DNA from: Cornus controversa
Lineage: Eukaryota; Streptophyta; Magnoliopsida; Cornales; Cornaceae
NCBI GenBank assembly: GCA_026545225.1
Contig: CM048849.1
Location: 6,598,041 to 6,662,040 of the forward strand
Direction of reading: 5' to 3'
DNA length: 64,000 nt
Each line of letters opens with the position of its first letter. Position 1 is the stretch's first letter. The position numbers and the translations under genes were made by a program. This document shows, piece by piece, positions 45,543 to 57,465 of this stretch. The notes beneath the pieces were generated by a model. It worked only from the letters and a program-made list of their open reading frames with translations, did no database searches and was not told where the DNA came from.

Positions 45543-48500
45543 TGTCACGCCCTAAAATCCAGCTCACTAGAAACCCATCGATCTGAGCCCATACTTCAAT
45601 CATGAGGTGCCACTCTCGTCTGGTCACTATCCTCGTAACCTCGAGTGAGTACGACAAACACAATCTTGTCACCCTCGATTCTTATCCAAATCACCGAGAC
45701 CATCTCTCACGAAAGCTTTACTGATCCACCCTTAGTTCTTATATGGAACACTTGGTTTCTAATCTCAATTTTCATTCTCATAACTCAGCGGAAGCTGAAC
45801 TATAATCATACCTACTATGTGTACATACATACGTATATGAGTAAATTTTTACAAGTGGGTCCCTCATTGATGTATATGCATACTTAAGTCCATTTGTAAA
45901 AATAAGATTATCACTCAGTGTGATTAATCGAATCTGTCCCTTCGATTAATCACAACCCTCATTATGATTAATCAAATTTGTCCATTCGATTAATCATAAC
46001 TCTTATTATGATTAATCAAAGTTGCGATTAATCGTAGTGGTATCGTAGGTTCAATCGTAACATACTGGAATTAGTCTCTATTTTTAAAGTTAAAATTTTG
46101 ATTAATCGAAATGGCATCTTCGATTAATCAAAGGTATACAATTAATCAAAGTGAAGCTTCCAATTAATCACAGGTCTTCCAAAATTATTTCTTATAGAAC
46201 TCCTCAAGTATCAGTTTTTAACCCTTCATTCCCATCCTTAACATGCATTGCTCTCAATTCACCATTCCTTCAACCTAATCATTCCCACAATGATCATACA
46301 TGCATAAATGGAAATATAAGATCATCAATCCTATAATTTATCTTTCATACATTTCCAAAACCTTAGATATAAATGCATGTAATCATAAAGCATACTCAAT
46401 CACATGTTTCTGAAATAGTAAAGGTCACATACATAATCAATATATGCATATAGTTCATAATTTGGACATGCATTTCAAATGAAAGCTACAACACAACCAA
46501 AAACTCTTCTTTGCCCAAACCATGTCATGGTTGGTGAGTTCATCCTACCTTCCTTCTGAAACCTAAAAAAGATTAATATATAGAGGACTGAGCTCCTATA
46601 TGCTCAGTAGAAATGCAAAAGGCACATTTCCTACAATCCCGTAAATACCACTTAAGGCATATAACATACTAAGGATCACATAATCATATACTCAATGTAA
46701 ATCAACATACCATGAAACCTGCCATGTAAACCTTATGCATATGCCATGTAATTCTACTGTGTCTCTCACACGTACATATCACACAACCCGACTTTTCTTT
46801 GCCAAAACTTTCCATTCCAAACCTTTCTATGACTTGGATTCTTAATAGGGATCATATGGTCCTTCTCAACCTGACCTTAACAATTCCATACCTTTTTTCT
46901 TTACCAAACCTTACGTGTCCCTCTCTTACCATCACATGTATACAACCTAAATGCGTGTAATGCCCAATGCCACATTTAATGCTATAACGCACATTAATTT
47001 ATGCTCAAGATGTAACTAGCATGATTTCAAAATTTAATTCCACGTAAGAAGATACGTTACGACATTTAATCATACTCACACATTCATTTAGGCAATTTAT
47101 CAAACACCTAAACCTCAAAACCCACAATGTGAATTAAGTTAATCTTAAACCCCAAATCTTCCAAAGTCATGCCCACATAGATCACATAGAAGGCATATAA
47201 ACATATAAATCATATTTGCATATCATTTAAACTATGCAATTCTACCTATATACATGTTAAACATCATATAAATCAATGTAGACATGCATATAGGTAGTTG
47301 GATGCTCTAAGCATTCCCACAAAAATATAGGAATTCATGAATTGTACATCCCTAACTTGGTTTGGGAGAGCTTCCAAACGCTTTTCCCAAATTCCACCGA
47401 ATCCAAACTCACCCAAAATTAACTTTGCTCCAATTAAATGGAAGCCCTCGCCATGGTCAACATACGTTCCTTTTTGGTCAAACTCCAAATCTCACTCTAG
47501 GTTCCTCAAATCTAAGAGAGAAGGGAGGAAGATGAAATGAGAAAAGAGAGAGACAGAGAGAGAGTTGCTGACTATGGGGAGAGAAAAATGAATGGCTAAA
47601 ATGTAATGTTTTGATATTTATATGTAGTAACCCTTGTGGACGGGTGTGAGTGGGCGGGTGCGAAGACAGACACTGGGCTGAGCTACCACACTGACAGGGT
47701 ACAGGGTGCTCAATCCCACATCGCCTGGGTGTGGAAAAGGGGATGTGCTTATATGTAGTATGTTCTCTTCAAATGGTATGAGGCCTTTTGGGGTAAAACC
47801 CAAGAGCAAAACCGTGCGAGCTCAGGCCCAAAGCCGACAATATCATACCATGTGTTGGAGTGGGGTATTACAATTGGTATCAGAGCCTGAACCCAGTCGG
47901 AAGTGTGCCGACGAGGACGTCGGGCCTCGTAGGGGGGTGGATTGTAGTAACCTTTGTGGACGGGTGTGAGTGGGAGGGTGCGAAGACAGACACTGGGCTG
48001 AGCTACCACACTGACAGGGTACAGGGTGCTCAATCCCACATCGCTTGGGTGTGGAAAAGGGGATGTGCTTATATGTAGTATGTTCTCTTCAAATGGTATG
48101 AGGCCTTTTGGGGTAAAACCCAAGAGCAAAATCGTGCGGGCTCAGACCCAAAGCGGACAATATCATACCATGTGTTGGAGCGGGGTATTACATTATAAGC
48201 CCTAACCCTCAAAATGACTAAAATGCCCCTAACCACTTAACGTACCTTCCAGACCTCCATTTTTTATTTCAAAAACTCTTACAGCTCCGAAATCAATTTT
48301 ATTCTTCATTCAATATTTTAAATGACCCAATATTAAAAATAAATATTTTTCAAAAAAATTTCAGTTTCTCGAGCCCACCCGAACCATGTCCCAAGCTCTA
48401 TTAACCCGAAAATTTCAAATTGAGCCAAATGTTTCTAAAACATTTCCAAACCTTAAAATAGGTTTTCATACTTTCATTTCATCATTAAAAATCTCTTAAA

Positions 48501-48567
48501 TCATTTCCATGGTTTAAATGGATAAAATAAGGAAAAAAGAAAACGGTCCAAAAGTCCCGGTTTTTAG
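45543..48567 (-). mobile_element. Group C 5' LTR, containing a TRIM
   Basis: On the minus strand it starts near 48567 (TAAAAACCGGGAC for TGTAAAGACCGGG) and ends GGGCGTGACA at 45543. Without the 575 bp of TRIM and duplicated target it would be 2.45 kb, similar to the left LTR. It carries a palindrome cluster at 45915-46165 (TTCGATTAATCAC, TGATTAATCGAA types) and a CT-rich block near 47545-47565. Confidence 0.8.
47623..48192 (+). mobile_element. TRIM (terminal-repeat retrotransposon in miniature)
   Basis: Two 250-bp LTRs (47623-47872 and 47943-48192), each TGTAGTAACC...GGGGTATTACA, flank a 70-bp internal segment. The internal part has a primer site, TGGTATCAGAGC (47875-47886), and a purine tract, TAGGGGGGTGGAT, just before the second LTR. 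The whole is flanked by the perfect duplication TTATA (47618-47622 and 48193-48197). The LTRs differ at about eight positions by eye. It has no coding capacity, so it depends on proteins from other elements. It is drawn on the plus strand, opposite to the LTR it lies in. Open frames of 60-126 codons across it are not genes. Confidence 0.95.
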
Positions 48568-49232
48568 ACTCCCCCTATTGAAATTCTTTGTACATTTGAC
48601 ATCAATACACTAACTTACCTTACCCAAAAAAAAAACTCATATAAGAATCTATACAATTTGTTATTTAGTAAGTGACAACTAAAAATCTTAGTATACATAT
48701 ATGATATCAGTATTGTTGTTGGCATTCTTACCATTTTGGTCTCACAATACTTCAATTTCTCTTCCTTCCCAAAGCTCCCAAGACTCATCAATGACGATTG
48801 GTACGTATATAATTTTAGATATTTTAGTTGTAAATACTTTCAGACTAAAATGTCTGGAAAAAAAAATTAATGCATTTTATTAAACATAAGGATACATTAG
48901 TGTATTTTTCTCTCTTGAATTAATTAATAAATATTATACAGGTGTGTGTATAAATGAAGTAACCAACAGTATGGTACACTAATAATCAACTCAAATTTAT
49001 GTTTAACTTAAATTAATGTTTCAGAAGACTAAGCTTTCAAGAGTATGGTTATAAAATGGTTCAAGTTAAATTTATTTTCAAACTCTTTATTTTGCAGTAA
49101 ATATATTAGTGTTTTGAAAATTTTTTAGAAGCACCAATTAAAATTTTCAATGAATTTTAGAATCACAAATTTTGGCCCACTCCTGGTTCCGCCGGAGCTG
49201 CATAACCAGATTTTGTATATACTATATGTATT

Positions 49233-49267
49233 ATATATATATATATATATATATATAGCTATAAACT

Positions 49268-49300
<33 letters not shown>
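49233..49300. repeat. (TA)n and (GA)n microsatellites
   Basis: TATATA runs at about 49233-49257 and 49269-49281, followed by AGAGAG to about 49300. Confidence 0.9.
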
Positions 49301-50324
49301 CTATAAACGATAATGTAGAGAGGAAGGAAAAGGTGTGGGAAAACAAAAGAGCGTAAAACGCAAGTAAAGCATAAGAATATTCTGAAACCGCGTAGTATGC
49401 ATGTGCTAGCGTAGAGTCTGATAACGAAGAGCAAGCCGTCCGATCTGACACGTGGAATCTAGAATAGGTTTTAGATGGATCCGATGATTACACGTATTAG
49501 ACCAATGGATGGTCAAATTAGTGCACTTGTCCCACATCGATCGAGATGTAAAAGAGTCTTTTGAGCTAATGTAGAATGACAGTCATGTCCCTAAACCTTT
49601 TCTCTTGATTGAATTGACAAAAGACCAAACTTGGATTCTTACCAGTAACATCCAGGTTGTACCTTATCAAGTCTTGTGTGAAATGATAACATGCAGATAT
49701 ATGTGTGGAACATGACACATGAAGCTACTATAATCATTACATGATGCTGTATATAAAGGCATACAGAACATACCATGAAAAAGTTATGAAAAGAGTACTC
49801 TAACCTTGGTAATGCATGCTCGCACGTACGTACGTACGTGTTTATCTTGAGTTTAATAGGGTAATATGTTCAAAATCTATGTACACATGAATTGATTCAA
49901 ATTGTGTATGTATATGTGTATATATATATATATATATACACACACACAATCGAAGGGTGTATTGGTATATTAGTACATTAATAATAATGACTAATGAAGC
50001 ATGCATGTATACGAACAGAATCAATTGTAAAAAGCTATATATGACATGTTATATATTGTTGTGGTTAAGAAGGATCACCACATTGAAATAAATTAATTAA
50101 TGAAATGAAATTCTTTTTTTCTTTTTGGTAAGTAATTAAAATGTTAATAAACAGTGGTCTATAAAACTCTATACTCAATAGACAGTGTTTGGCTTGTCGG
50201 GGAAGATGCAAACTATGTTCGAGTCGGTGGCGCGGAAATCGTGTCAGCAATCACACCTGCACTGTTAGACTTTTGGACCACACATGCCCATTTCTTTCTT
50301 CGCACATTCGCACAAAAACGCGGT

Positions 50325-50326
<2 letters not shown>

Positions 50327-50383
<57 letters not shown>

Positions 50384-50384
50384 G
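50327..50384. repeat. (CT)n(AT)n microsatellite
   Basis: About 20 CT units are followed by about 9 AT units. Confidence 0.95.
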
Positions 50385-51182
50385 CTCTGATGGAACTTCG
50401 CGTGTATGAAGTAATCATAATTTTACATAGTTGCCCTTGGGCATGAGAAACAATAGGAGTACATGTTTATCTTACATTCTAATTTATTGGTAAAATAATT
50501 GCATGTTTGATAGAATATTTGGATGAAAAAAGTGTAGCTTATACAAGACTTTTTTTTTTTTGGGATAAATATTTAGAAGAATTTCAGGAAAAAGTCTTCT
50601 ATGCACGGTTGATATCTAGTATCACCAACTAACTATATAAATTTTCAATAAATAAAAATATTTCTATTTCAATAAATTCTATCTCTATATATTTGTTCGA
50701 ATATAATACCAAGTTATCTATATCACCCATACATAAAAGATCTTTTTAAACTTAACCACTCATACTCTTTATTTCTTTTGTTTTGATATACAATGGTCAA
50801 AGTGAGAGAATACTGATTTGAATTAACTATAGTTGCTTTCTGTATATAATATAAAAAATTTAGACGTATACCTAATTCATCCATCCCAACAAACTCATGA
50901 ACCAGACTAATATATATATATATATATATATATTGTAAACACTAATATATACAATGTTTGAAAGTTTGTTTTTTAGTCTACAATATATTACTCAAGGCTG
51001 ACTCATTTAATAAATGATCTAATAGTTGAGATTTAATAATATATTAGTTGGAACTTTTGATTAACTAAAATATCTTATTTTTATCCTCCTCCTTTCTTTA
51101 ATCTACGTGAGGTCAAATTTAGATTGTTCTTCAAGTTAGCGAAGCTATTTCAGTCTCTCCATTTATATATATTAGTAGTTTC

Positions 51183-51215
<33 letters not shown>

Positions 51216-51971
51216 GACGTGTATTATTAATTGGAAAGGCGAGTGACATAGTGTTAAGGTAAGCAAGCTAGGGCAAAGAGAAGAAATGATGGCTCTAATC
51301 AACATGAACAACAAAAAGTCTTGAATACCCTACCTAATTAAGAAGGGTGTTCGGTGATTGAAATTATTGCATCATTAGTTAGCAGATTACGATCATCAAA
51401 ATAAATAGTCTTAATGACGGTGTAGACCATGCAACTGTTGTGTGTATTAGTGTGCATATATATATATATATATCTACACACACGCATATATATATTAAAA
51501 AGGTGAGGAATTGAACCTAGCCCCACTCAAAATATTATTGTAGGTACTATACAGATACAATTGTACAAACTGAAAAGTCCACACACCATATGAAGCATAT
51601 AAGAATTAAATCAACCTATCTAGCCAACTTCAGTTTGATCACATAATCAACTAAAGTATTCATATCAATTAATTTCTATATATATAAACCTGATCATAGT
51701 CTTCATAGATATATTGATTTCACTTTTTTTTTTTTTTTTCTAAAGTTTTAGGAAAATTGTTTTATGCTCAAATCGGCTCAAGTGGATACTCACGGGGTGG
51801 TGTGAGACCCACCACAGTTTCTCAAACTGGCCTCGCATTTAGAGCTTGAGTTTTCTTTCATTCTATCAGAACATGCTGTTTTACCTCCGCATAATCTTTA
51901 CCATTATTTGTCCAAAGTATTTATTGTTGAATTAGTTCAAAATCCGATCAATTCATTGCACCAAACAACTA

Positions 51972-51972
<1 letters not shown>

Positions 51973-52026
<54 letters not shown>
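51973..52026. repeat. (AT)n microsatellite
   Basis: A near-perfect AT run of about 54 bp. Confidence 0.95.
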
Positions 52027-52028
<2 letters not shown>

Positions 52029-52425
52029 CACTTTTAAACGAGTTTGCATTATTATTCATTCAATCAAGTATTCATCAAGTCACATATTTGATTCAATGAA
52101 TGAGGGTATGAGTTTATTGTGAGAGTATTCTCATCACAGCAATTGCTTGTGTATATATAGACTAGTATATTGTCTGTGCCTACAACACTGTAAAAAAATT
52201 GTTAAACTCAATCATTTTAGGAATATGACGGTAGGTAGATGTATATATGATTTAGGTGTGAATGTAGTGGGTGAATCGTGACCGTTAGATCAATGATAAA
52301 GAGAGTTATTTTAGATCCTAGATATGTATAAATATTTTGAACTATAAGATTGATTTTTTTAAGTATTTTTTATTATTAGATTGTGATTTTTTTTTTTAGA
52401 AAAATTCAAATACAATGGTTAAATG

Positions 52426-52427
<2 letters not shown>

Positions 52428-52473
<46 letters not shown>
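52428..52473. repeat. (AT)n microsatellite
   Basis: A near-perfect AT run of about 46 bp. Confidence 0.95.
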
Positions 52474-52476
<3 letters not shown>

Positions 52477-52529
52477 GAAGAGGGGAAAGGAAAACATAAA
52501 AGGGGAGCTAGAAAGTAGGACACTTCATA

Positions 52530-53190
52530 TAAGGGTGTTGTACCTGTGTCGGACACTCGGACACGTGTCAGACACTCCTTAGAAGTATCCTGAATTTTTT
52601 TTTTGGGACACGCGGGGGACACGGCAAGATAGATTTTGTAATTTTTAAAAGTTGCAAAAACACTCATTTAACTATTTTTTTGAGCATTTTATTCTTCATC
52701 TTTTAAAAGTTGACATCTTGACCCCCTGAAAGAACTATAATGACATATATACTATTTAATATGACTATTATGTCCTTTTCTTTATAAATATACCGTTTTC
52801 TAAAATAAATATTTTAAAAAATAAAAAATAGTTAGATAAAATTTCTAAATAAAAAATTTAAAAACAAAAAATAAAAAAACTAATAGAACTTTATTTAACA
52901 TAAAGTCATGTTGTTTTGTTTAGTATTTTGTATTTAAATTTATTTGTTTGTTATTTCAAAAGTAACTAACGTGCAAGATTCTAGTAGTAGGTTTGAATAT
53001 AATAAAAATATTTTTTTGCAAAATACATTAATTGTTCGATAATAAATTGAAGTATTTGTGTAATTTATTTATTTTTATTGTTAAATTTATGATATTGCGA
53101 ATATTATGTCGTATTTGTGTTTTACTTTTTAAAAATTTATCGAGTCCTTATCGTATCGTAATCCGTGTCTATATCAGTACTTCGTAGAAG
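52530..53190. mobile_element. Possible non-autonomous dispersed repeat
   Basis: The left end has GTGTCGGACACTCGGACACG and GGACACGCGGGGGACACGGC. The right end, read in reverse, has GAAGTACTGATATAGACACGGA. These look like weak, degenerate inverted termini around an AT-rich middle with no open frame. I see no clear target duplication. It may be a DNA-transposon derivative. Confidence 0.3.
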
Positions 53191-53373
53191 GAGAGTAAGG
53201 ACATTCTTGTAATTTAATAAAAAAATTATTTCCGTTAAATGTTGAAAAGGAAAACCGCGAAAAGGTCGAAACAAAATCTAGGGATCACATGCACACGAGC
53301 CGAACTTTTCTACAGCCCACGTGTAAGCCCAAGCTCGTTCATACACATATACACTAAATCGCAACCGGTTACC

Positions 53374-53379
53374 AGTCAA
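53374..53379 (-). promoter_or_regulatory. W-box TTGACT
   Basis: AGTCAA on the plus strand is TTGACT on the minus strand, the WRKY binding core. It lies about 55 bp upstream of the TATA-like site. Confidence 0.6.
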
Positions 53380-53496
53380 CAACCCGCGTACGAAATCGTC
53401 GACTCTTTCACCGGACCACTTGCTGGTCCTGTTCATATTTAATACCAATAGGCCCCCCAATTACTTGACGCCGTAAAAATACCACCGGCATTTGCC

Positions 53497-53502
53497 GGTC
53501 AA
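53497..53502 (-). promoter_or_regulatory. W-box TTGACC
   Basis: GGTCAA on the plus strand is TTGACC on the minus strand. It lies 280 bp upstream of the ATG. With the site at 53374 it suggests auto- or cross-regulation by WRKY proteins, which is common in this family. Confidence 0.6.
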
Positions 53503-53615
53503 CCCAAGTTAGAAAACTCCTTTTTTCCATTTAGTTAACTTCTTCTCCAAACACACCCCCAAAACTCAAACCCTCAGAAAACGTCTTTCACACTAGAGAA
53601 CACCCAAAACCAAAT

Positions 53616-53648
<33 letters not shown>

Positions 53649-53781
53649 TCACACAATCACACTTAAAACAACCCAAATAAGTCTATCTCTTATTTCTCTC
53701 TCTCTACACTACTTTTGTAATAAAACTACACTTGCCTGAACAGCTTGAAATGAAGAATCTGAGGCTTTGATATATCAATCT

Positions 53782-54771
53782 ATGGAGAAGAAAGAGGAGG
53801 AGCCAAAGAGCGATAATTTGATGGCGAATTCGACATTTTCTGATCAGATTCCGGTGAGTTTGGGTTTATCGAGCATCTTCGACATGCCATGTGAAGGCGA
53901 AAAGGGTTCTTTAGGCTTCATGGACATGTTGGGTATCCAAGATTATGGTCCATCTTTATTCGATCTGCTTCAGACATCATCGATGCCGACGCAACCGCTT
54001 CCGTCACCGGCATCTACGGTTCCAGGGTCGCCGGAGGTGGTTAATACTCCGGCTACGCCCAATTCATGGTCGATCTCTTCGTCCTCGACAGAAGCTGCAA
54101 ACGATGAACATACTAAAAAGGTGGAAGAAGAGGATCAGGAACAAGAAAAAACTAAGAAACAGTAAGCCTTTTCTTTTTTTCTTTTTCTTTTTCTTTCTAA
54201 TATATACACATATATATTAGAATATGCATAAATTCACTTTTTTTATATAATGTTTTCTCTTTGTCTGTAGGTTTACAGTAGTAGCTTTGCATGAAACATG
54301 AAATAAAAAGTAGTAATTAACAAACCCAGTAAAGGGGGAAAAGGAGATTTGGCTAATGGGTTCTCTGTTATGCATATAAATCCAAGTGTGTGTCAACTGT
54401 GTAGATTTGATGCTTATGATTTTGTTTTGTTTTTCTTTTCTCTCTCTCTTTTTTTTTTTATAAGAAGTAAAGTGATTTCTTTGTGCGTTTAGGTTGAAAC
54501 CCAAAAAGAAGAATCCAAAAAGGCAAAGAGAGCCCAGATTTGCGTTCATGACAAAGAGCGAAGTTGATCACTTGGATGATGGGTATAGATGGAGGAAGTA
54601 CGGTCAAAAAGCTGTGAAGAACAGTCCCTTTCCAAGGTTCAAGTTCTCGACCATCTGGTCCCGGCTCCTAATTATTTGACACACACACTCACATGATTAA
54701 TTTGTTATATTTAGTTGTGGACATTGTGATTTAAATTACCATGATTATGATATTAATTTGATATATATGAG

Positions 54772-54814
<43 letters not shown>

Positions 54815-55259
54815 TGATTGTGATTGAACATTGTTGAAGATTTTGTGGGGCTTGCAATGCTTTTACAGGAGCTACTATCGTTGCACTACTGTAGCATGTG
54901 GTGTGAAGAAGCGGGTGGAACGATCGTCTGATGATCCATCAATCGTCGTCACCACCTATGAAGGTACACACACGCATCCTTGCCCGATAGCTCCCCGTGG
55001 AAGCCTCGGAATCATGCCGGAATCTGCCACTTTCGGTGGTGGGGCTTCCTCTTTTCTCATTCCACAACCTCACCATCAACAGCACCAACAACCCTATTTC
55101 CATAACCCAACACCATCTTTGAGCTTTAGGACCTCATTTCCCACTTTTCTTCAAGAGAGACAGTTTTGCCCTTCTCCATCTTCTAATTCGCTAAGAGACC
55201 ATGGACTTCTTCAGGACATTGTGCCATCCCAGATTAGAAAGGAGCCCAAAGAAGAGTAG
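53782..55259 (+). CDS. WRKY48: WRKY transcription factor, group IIc (WRKY48-like), three exons
   Basis: Exons 53782-54161, 54493-54636 and 54869-55259 join to 915 nt, 304 residues. Introns are phase 2 and GT-AG: CA|GTAAGC...TTTAG|G and CCAAG|GTTCAAG...TTACAG|G. The second splits the Arg codon before SYYRC, the conserved WRKY intron position. The start is the first ATG of the frame (MEKKEEEPK); no Kozak evidence decides otherwise. An acidic, Ser-rich N-terminal part ([21 protein letters not shown]) is followed by a basic nuclear-localisation-type stretch ([11 protein letters not shown], residues 129-139) and one WRKY domain (WRKYGQK at 160-166; zinc ligands C180, C185, H209, H211, C-X4-C-X23-H-X-H). 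The C-terminus has [14 protein letters not shown]. These features fit WRKY48 best; WRKY23 is the alternative. It is a DNA-binding regulator of W-box genes in the nucleus. No break is seen. Confidence 0.93.
54774..54812. repeat. (AT)n microsatellite inside WRKY intron 2
   Basis: An AT run of about 39 bp, about 55 bp upstream of the 3' splice site. Confidence 0.9.
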
Positions 55260-56696
55260 AAAGATCGACTTACCTATTATATATATATATATATAGGTAT
55301 GTAATTTTCTGTACTAGCTGACTCATGAGCTGGGGTTCTCTTTAGTTAAGAAAACCCACTTCACCCCATTACATTGTGACCCATCTGTTTATCACTGTAA
55401 AATTACTAGCTTATAGCCCATTCAGGGACTAGTTTGGCACACTTGGTTCTTTTCTTTATTCTTTGTTCTTAATTCTACTTTTTTCTATATGATTATGGGG
55501 ATTTTGGGTTTTGTATACTTCTGATCTTGTAGCATTAATTAGTTTTATTATTTCTCCTTAATTATTTTCCTTGTGTCAATTGTTGTTATTTTGTTGGATG
55601 CATGTGTAATATTGTTTTAACGAAGGGTGTATTGATTAACTGCTTGAATTTCTGAAAAAAGGGTATATTGATTAGAATTTTTAGGGTTAGGGTTTCTTGC
55701 ATTGAGCAAGTTGGGTTGCTATATATGATAATCATTGAATGTGGAGAAACCCTAAAAATAGAATGGTTAATGGATAAACTTTTGTTTAGAGACTTAAATG
55801 TACGTGTGTGATATATAATTTAAATGTGTCATGAATATTCAAAATTCAAGATCACTTGGCCCTCAAGTACCTTCAATTTCAATCAAAGGTGCACGGTCGC
55901 AGTGTTTGATCGAAGTCCACTTTTTTTTTTTCTTTTCTTTTAGAGTCATGCATTTCCTTCACTCACAAGTACTAAAAGTGGAGACCAAGTTGTGATGATT
56001 AAGGCTATTCATTTCTCTTTAAGTTGGGGGTCATTGTTGCTTCATGGGAAAAGGTCGGGACTTACAAATTAACTGAAGAAGGTGAGCATGCAGAGCAGTC
56101 ACTTTGTATAAAACTATCTCGAAGATAGGTCTGTCTCTAATAATTCCTTCTAGCTATCACCTATGGACATGTACATTTTGTTTTTCCTTTTCCATTTCTT
56201 GGTGCTATAATTAATCTTGTTGTGCTTAGGTCATTGGATATTAATGGTGGGAACATGCATATGGGTGTTGAGGGAAGTGGAGATGAGTGGTTGATGGGCA
56301 GAAGATTTTGGTGGAGATATGGTTCATGCTTTAAGCATTGCTCATGAAACATATGGTTTTCATACCTATTGAAGTACTTGGAAGACCTCTGTCCATATGA
56401 CAGTGTCTTTGCTAGGAATGTGGTGTTCACTTGAATGCAGTGCTACTTATGGCCATACATGATTTCTAGCCAAAGTTACGTGAAGAATGCGTTTGATGGA
56501 AGGCCAATGAATTTGTACATATATATAGCTTTATCCCATCCTTGGGAAGCCATCATTATGTACTAGACGCATATTTATACAAGCTAGCAGGAATATAAGT
56601 ATATATTCCTAGCAGTAGTTTGAACGTACATATGATATTTTTGCAATAGGATATATATTATATATGCACAGACTTGTACGTCCATAAGGTATAACT

Positions 56697-56727
<31 letters not shown>

Positions 56728-56896
56728 TGGGATGAGAACAGTATTCATGCATGGTACATGATCATTTGGCCAGTGAATCTTTTCAAGGTACAATTTTCTT
56801 CTTTTAAAGCCATGACACTATGACAGTGGGAAAGAGATCAAATCTTAATTTTTAAAGCCTGGTCTAACTGAATACATTGCGACAACAAGCTGATAT
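55260..56896 (+). other. WRKY 3' untranslated region and flank
   Basis: T-rich sequence with a TATATATA run just after the stop suits a 3' UTR, perhaps to about 55640. I see no clear AATAAA. The rest is AT-rich intergenic DNA with a GA run at about 56697-56725. The minus-strand open frame at 56161-56430 has no recognisable motif and no support. Confidence 0.5.
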
Positions 56897-57330
56897 TTTA
56901 ATTTTTTTTTTTTTTGGAAAGGTAAGGCAAATTTATATATAGAAAATATTTACCGTCAGCCTCTTAGAAGCAACAGGCCCAAAAAGAAAGGCATTGAGCC
57001 CGGCCCGAAAATAACTGGTGGGGTTTCTAACCGTTATGAAGGGGATATACAATAACGATTGGGATCAACCCATTAGAGAAAAACACAGGGTATGAGCTCA
57101 GAGTTTGAACGCACACTCTCACAATCAGCGACATCAATGGGGTTTAGGGGAAGGACTGTCCCCCGCAAGAGATACACTACAGTCTTGGAGGATCGATCTT
57201 GTCTCCCAATTGTCATTGAATTCGGAGAATGACAGTATTCCAATGATGGAGGCTACAATTGCTCGAGTATAGTGTTCTCCGACGATCTGCAATTTATGGG
57301 GCAACATGCATTACATTCAAGCCATACGTG
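56897..57330 (-). mobile_element. Possible LINE 3' end, minus strand
   Basis: On the plus strand a T-run (about 56901-56915) is followed by TGGAAAGGTAAGGCAAATTTATATA. Read in reverse this is an oligo-A tail after a 3' UTR. Further in, the minus strand reads VWLECNACC..., loosely like the C-terminal region of plant LINE ORF2. There is no target duplication that I can define. Confidence 0.35.
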
Positions 57331-57465
57331 ATAAACCATTGATGCAAGAGCTAATTTGAAGATTCTATGGCCCAAGTTGTTCGAATTCCAGTGGTGGCTT
57401 GCCCATGCAACGAATTATGGCCAATTGGAGCTCTTTGTGAAAAATCGACACTTGGCTTGGATGAA

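Larger units (their letters stand above)
48568..53360. other. AT-rich intergenic region upstream of the WRKY gene
   Basis: No gene is supported. The open frames are short and run through microsatellites. It holds (TA)n and (CT)n tracts, listed separately, and a possible dispersed repeat at 52530-53190. A G-box CACGTG occurs at 49449-49454, 4.3 kb from the WRKY start, which by itself says little. Confidence 0.6.
53360..53781 (+). promoter_or_regulatory. Proximal promoter and 5' untranslated region of the WRKY gene
   Basis: A TATA-like CATATTTAATACC lies near 53434. Further down is a long pyrimidine stretch with a (CT)n run at about 53619-53647 and more CTCTCT near 53690-53705, common in plant 5' leaders. 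Two W-boxes are on the minus strand (53374-53379 and 53497-53502). The transcription start is not determined. Confidence 0.55.

Noticed and set aside
47618..48129. Open frames repeated in tandem (MLLGFTPKGLIPFEEN type)
   Set aside because: They are duplicated because the TRIM has two LTRs. TRIMs do not code for proteins.
50154..50446. Open frames of 76 and 85 codons ending in Ser-Leu repeats
   Set aside because: They run through the CT and AT microsatellite and have no other support.
54217..54549. 110-codon minus-strand open frame within the WRKY gene
   Set aside because: It overlaps intron 1 and exon 2 of the WRKY gene in reverse and has no motif.
57370..57390. GTTCGAATTCC, resembling a tRNA T-arm
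   Set aside because: No acceptor stem, D-arm or anticodon arm can be placed around it.
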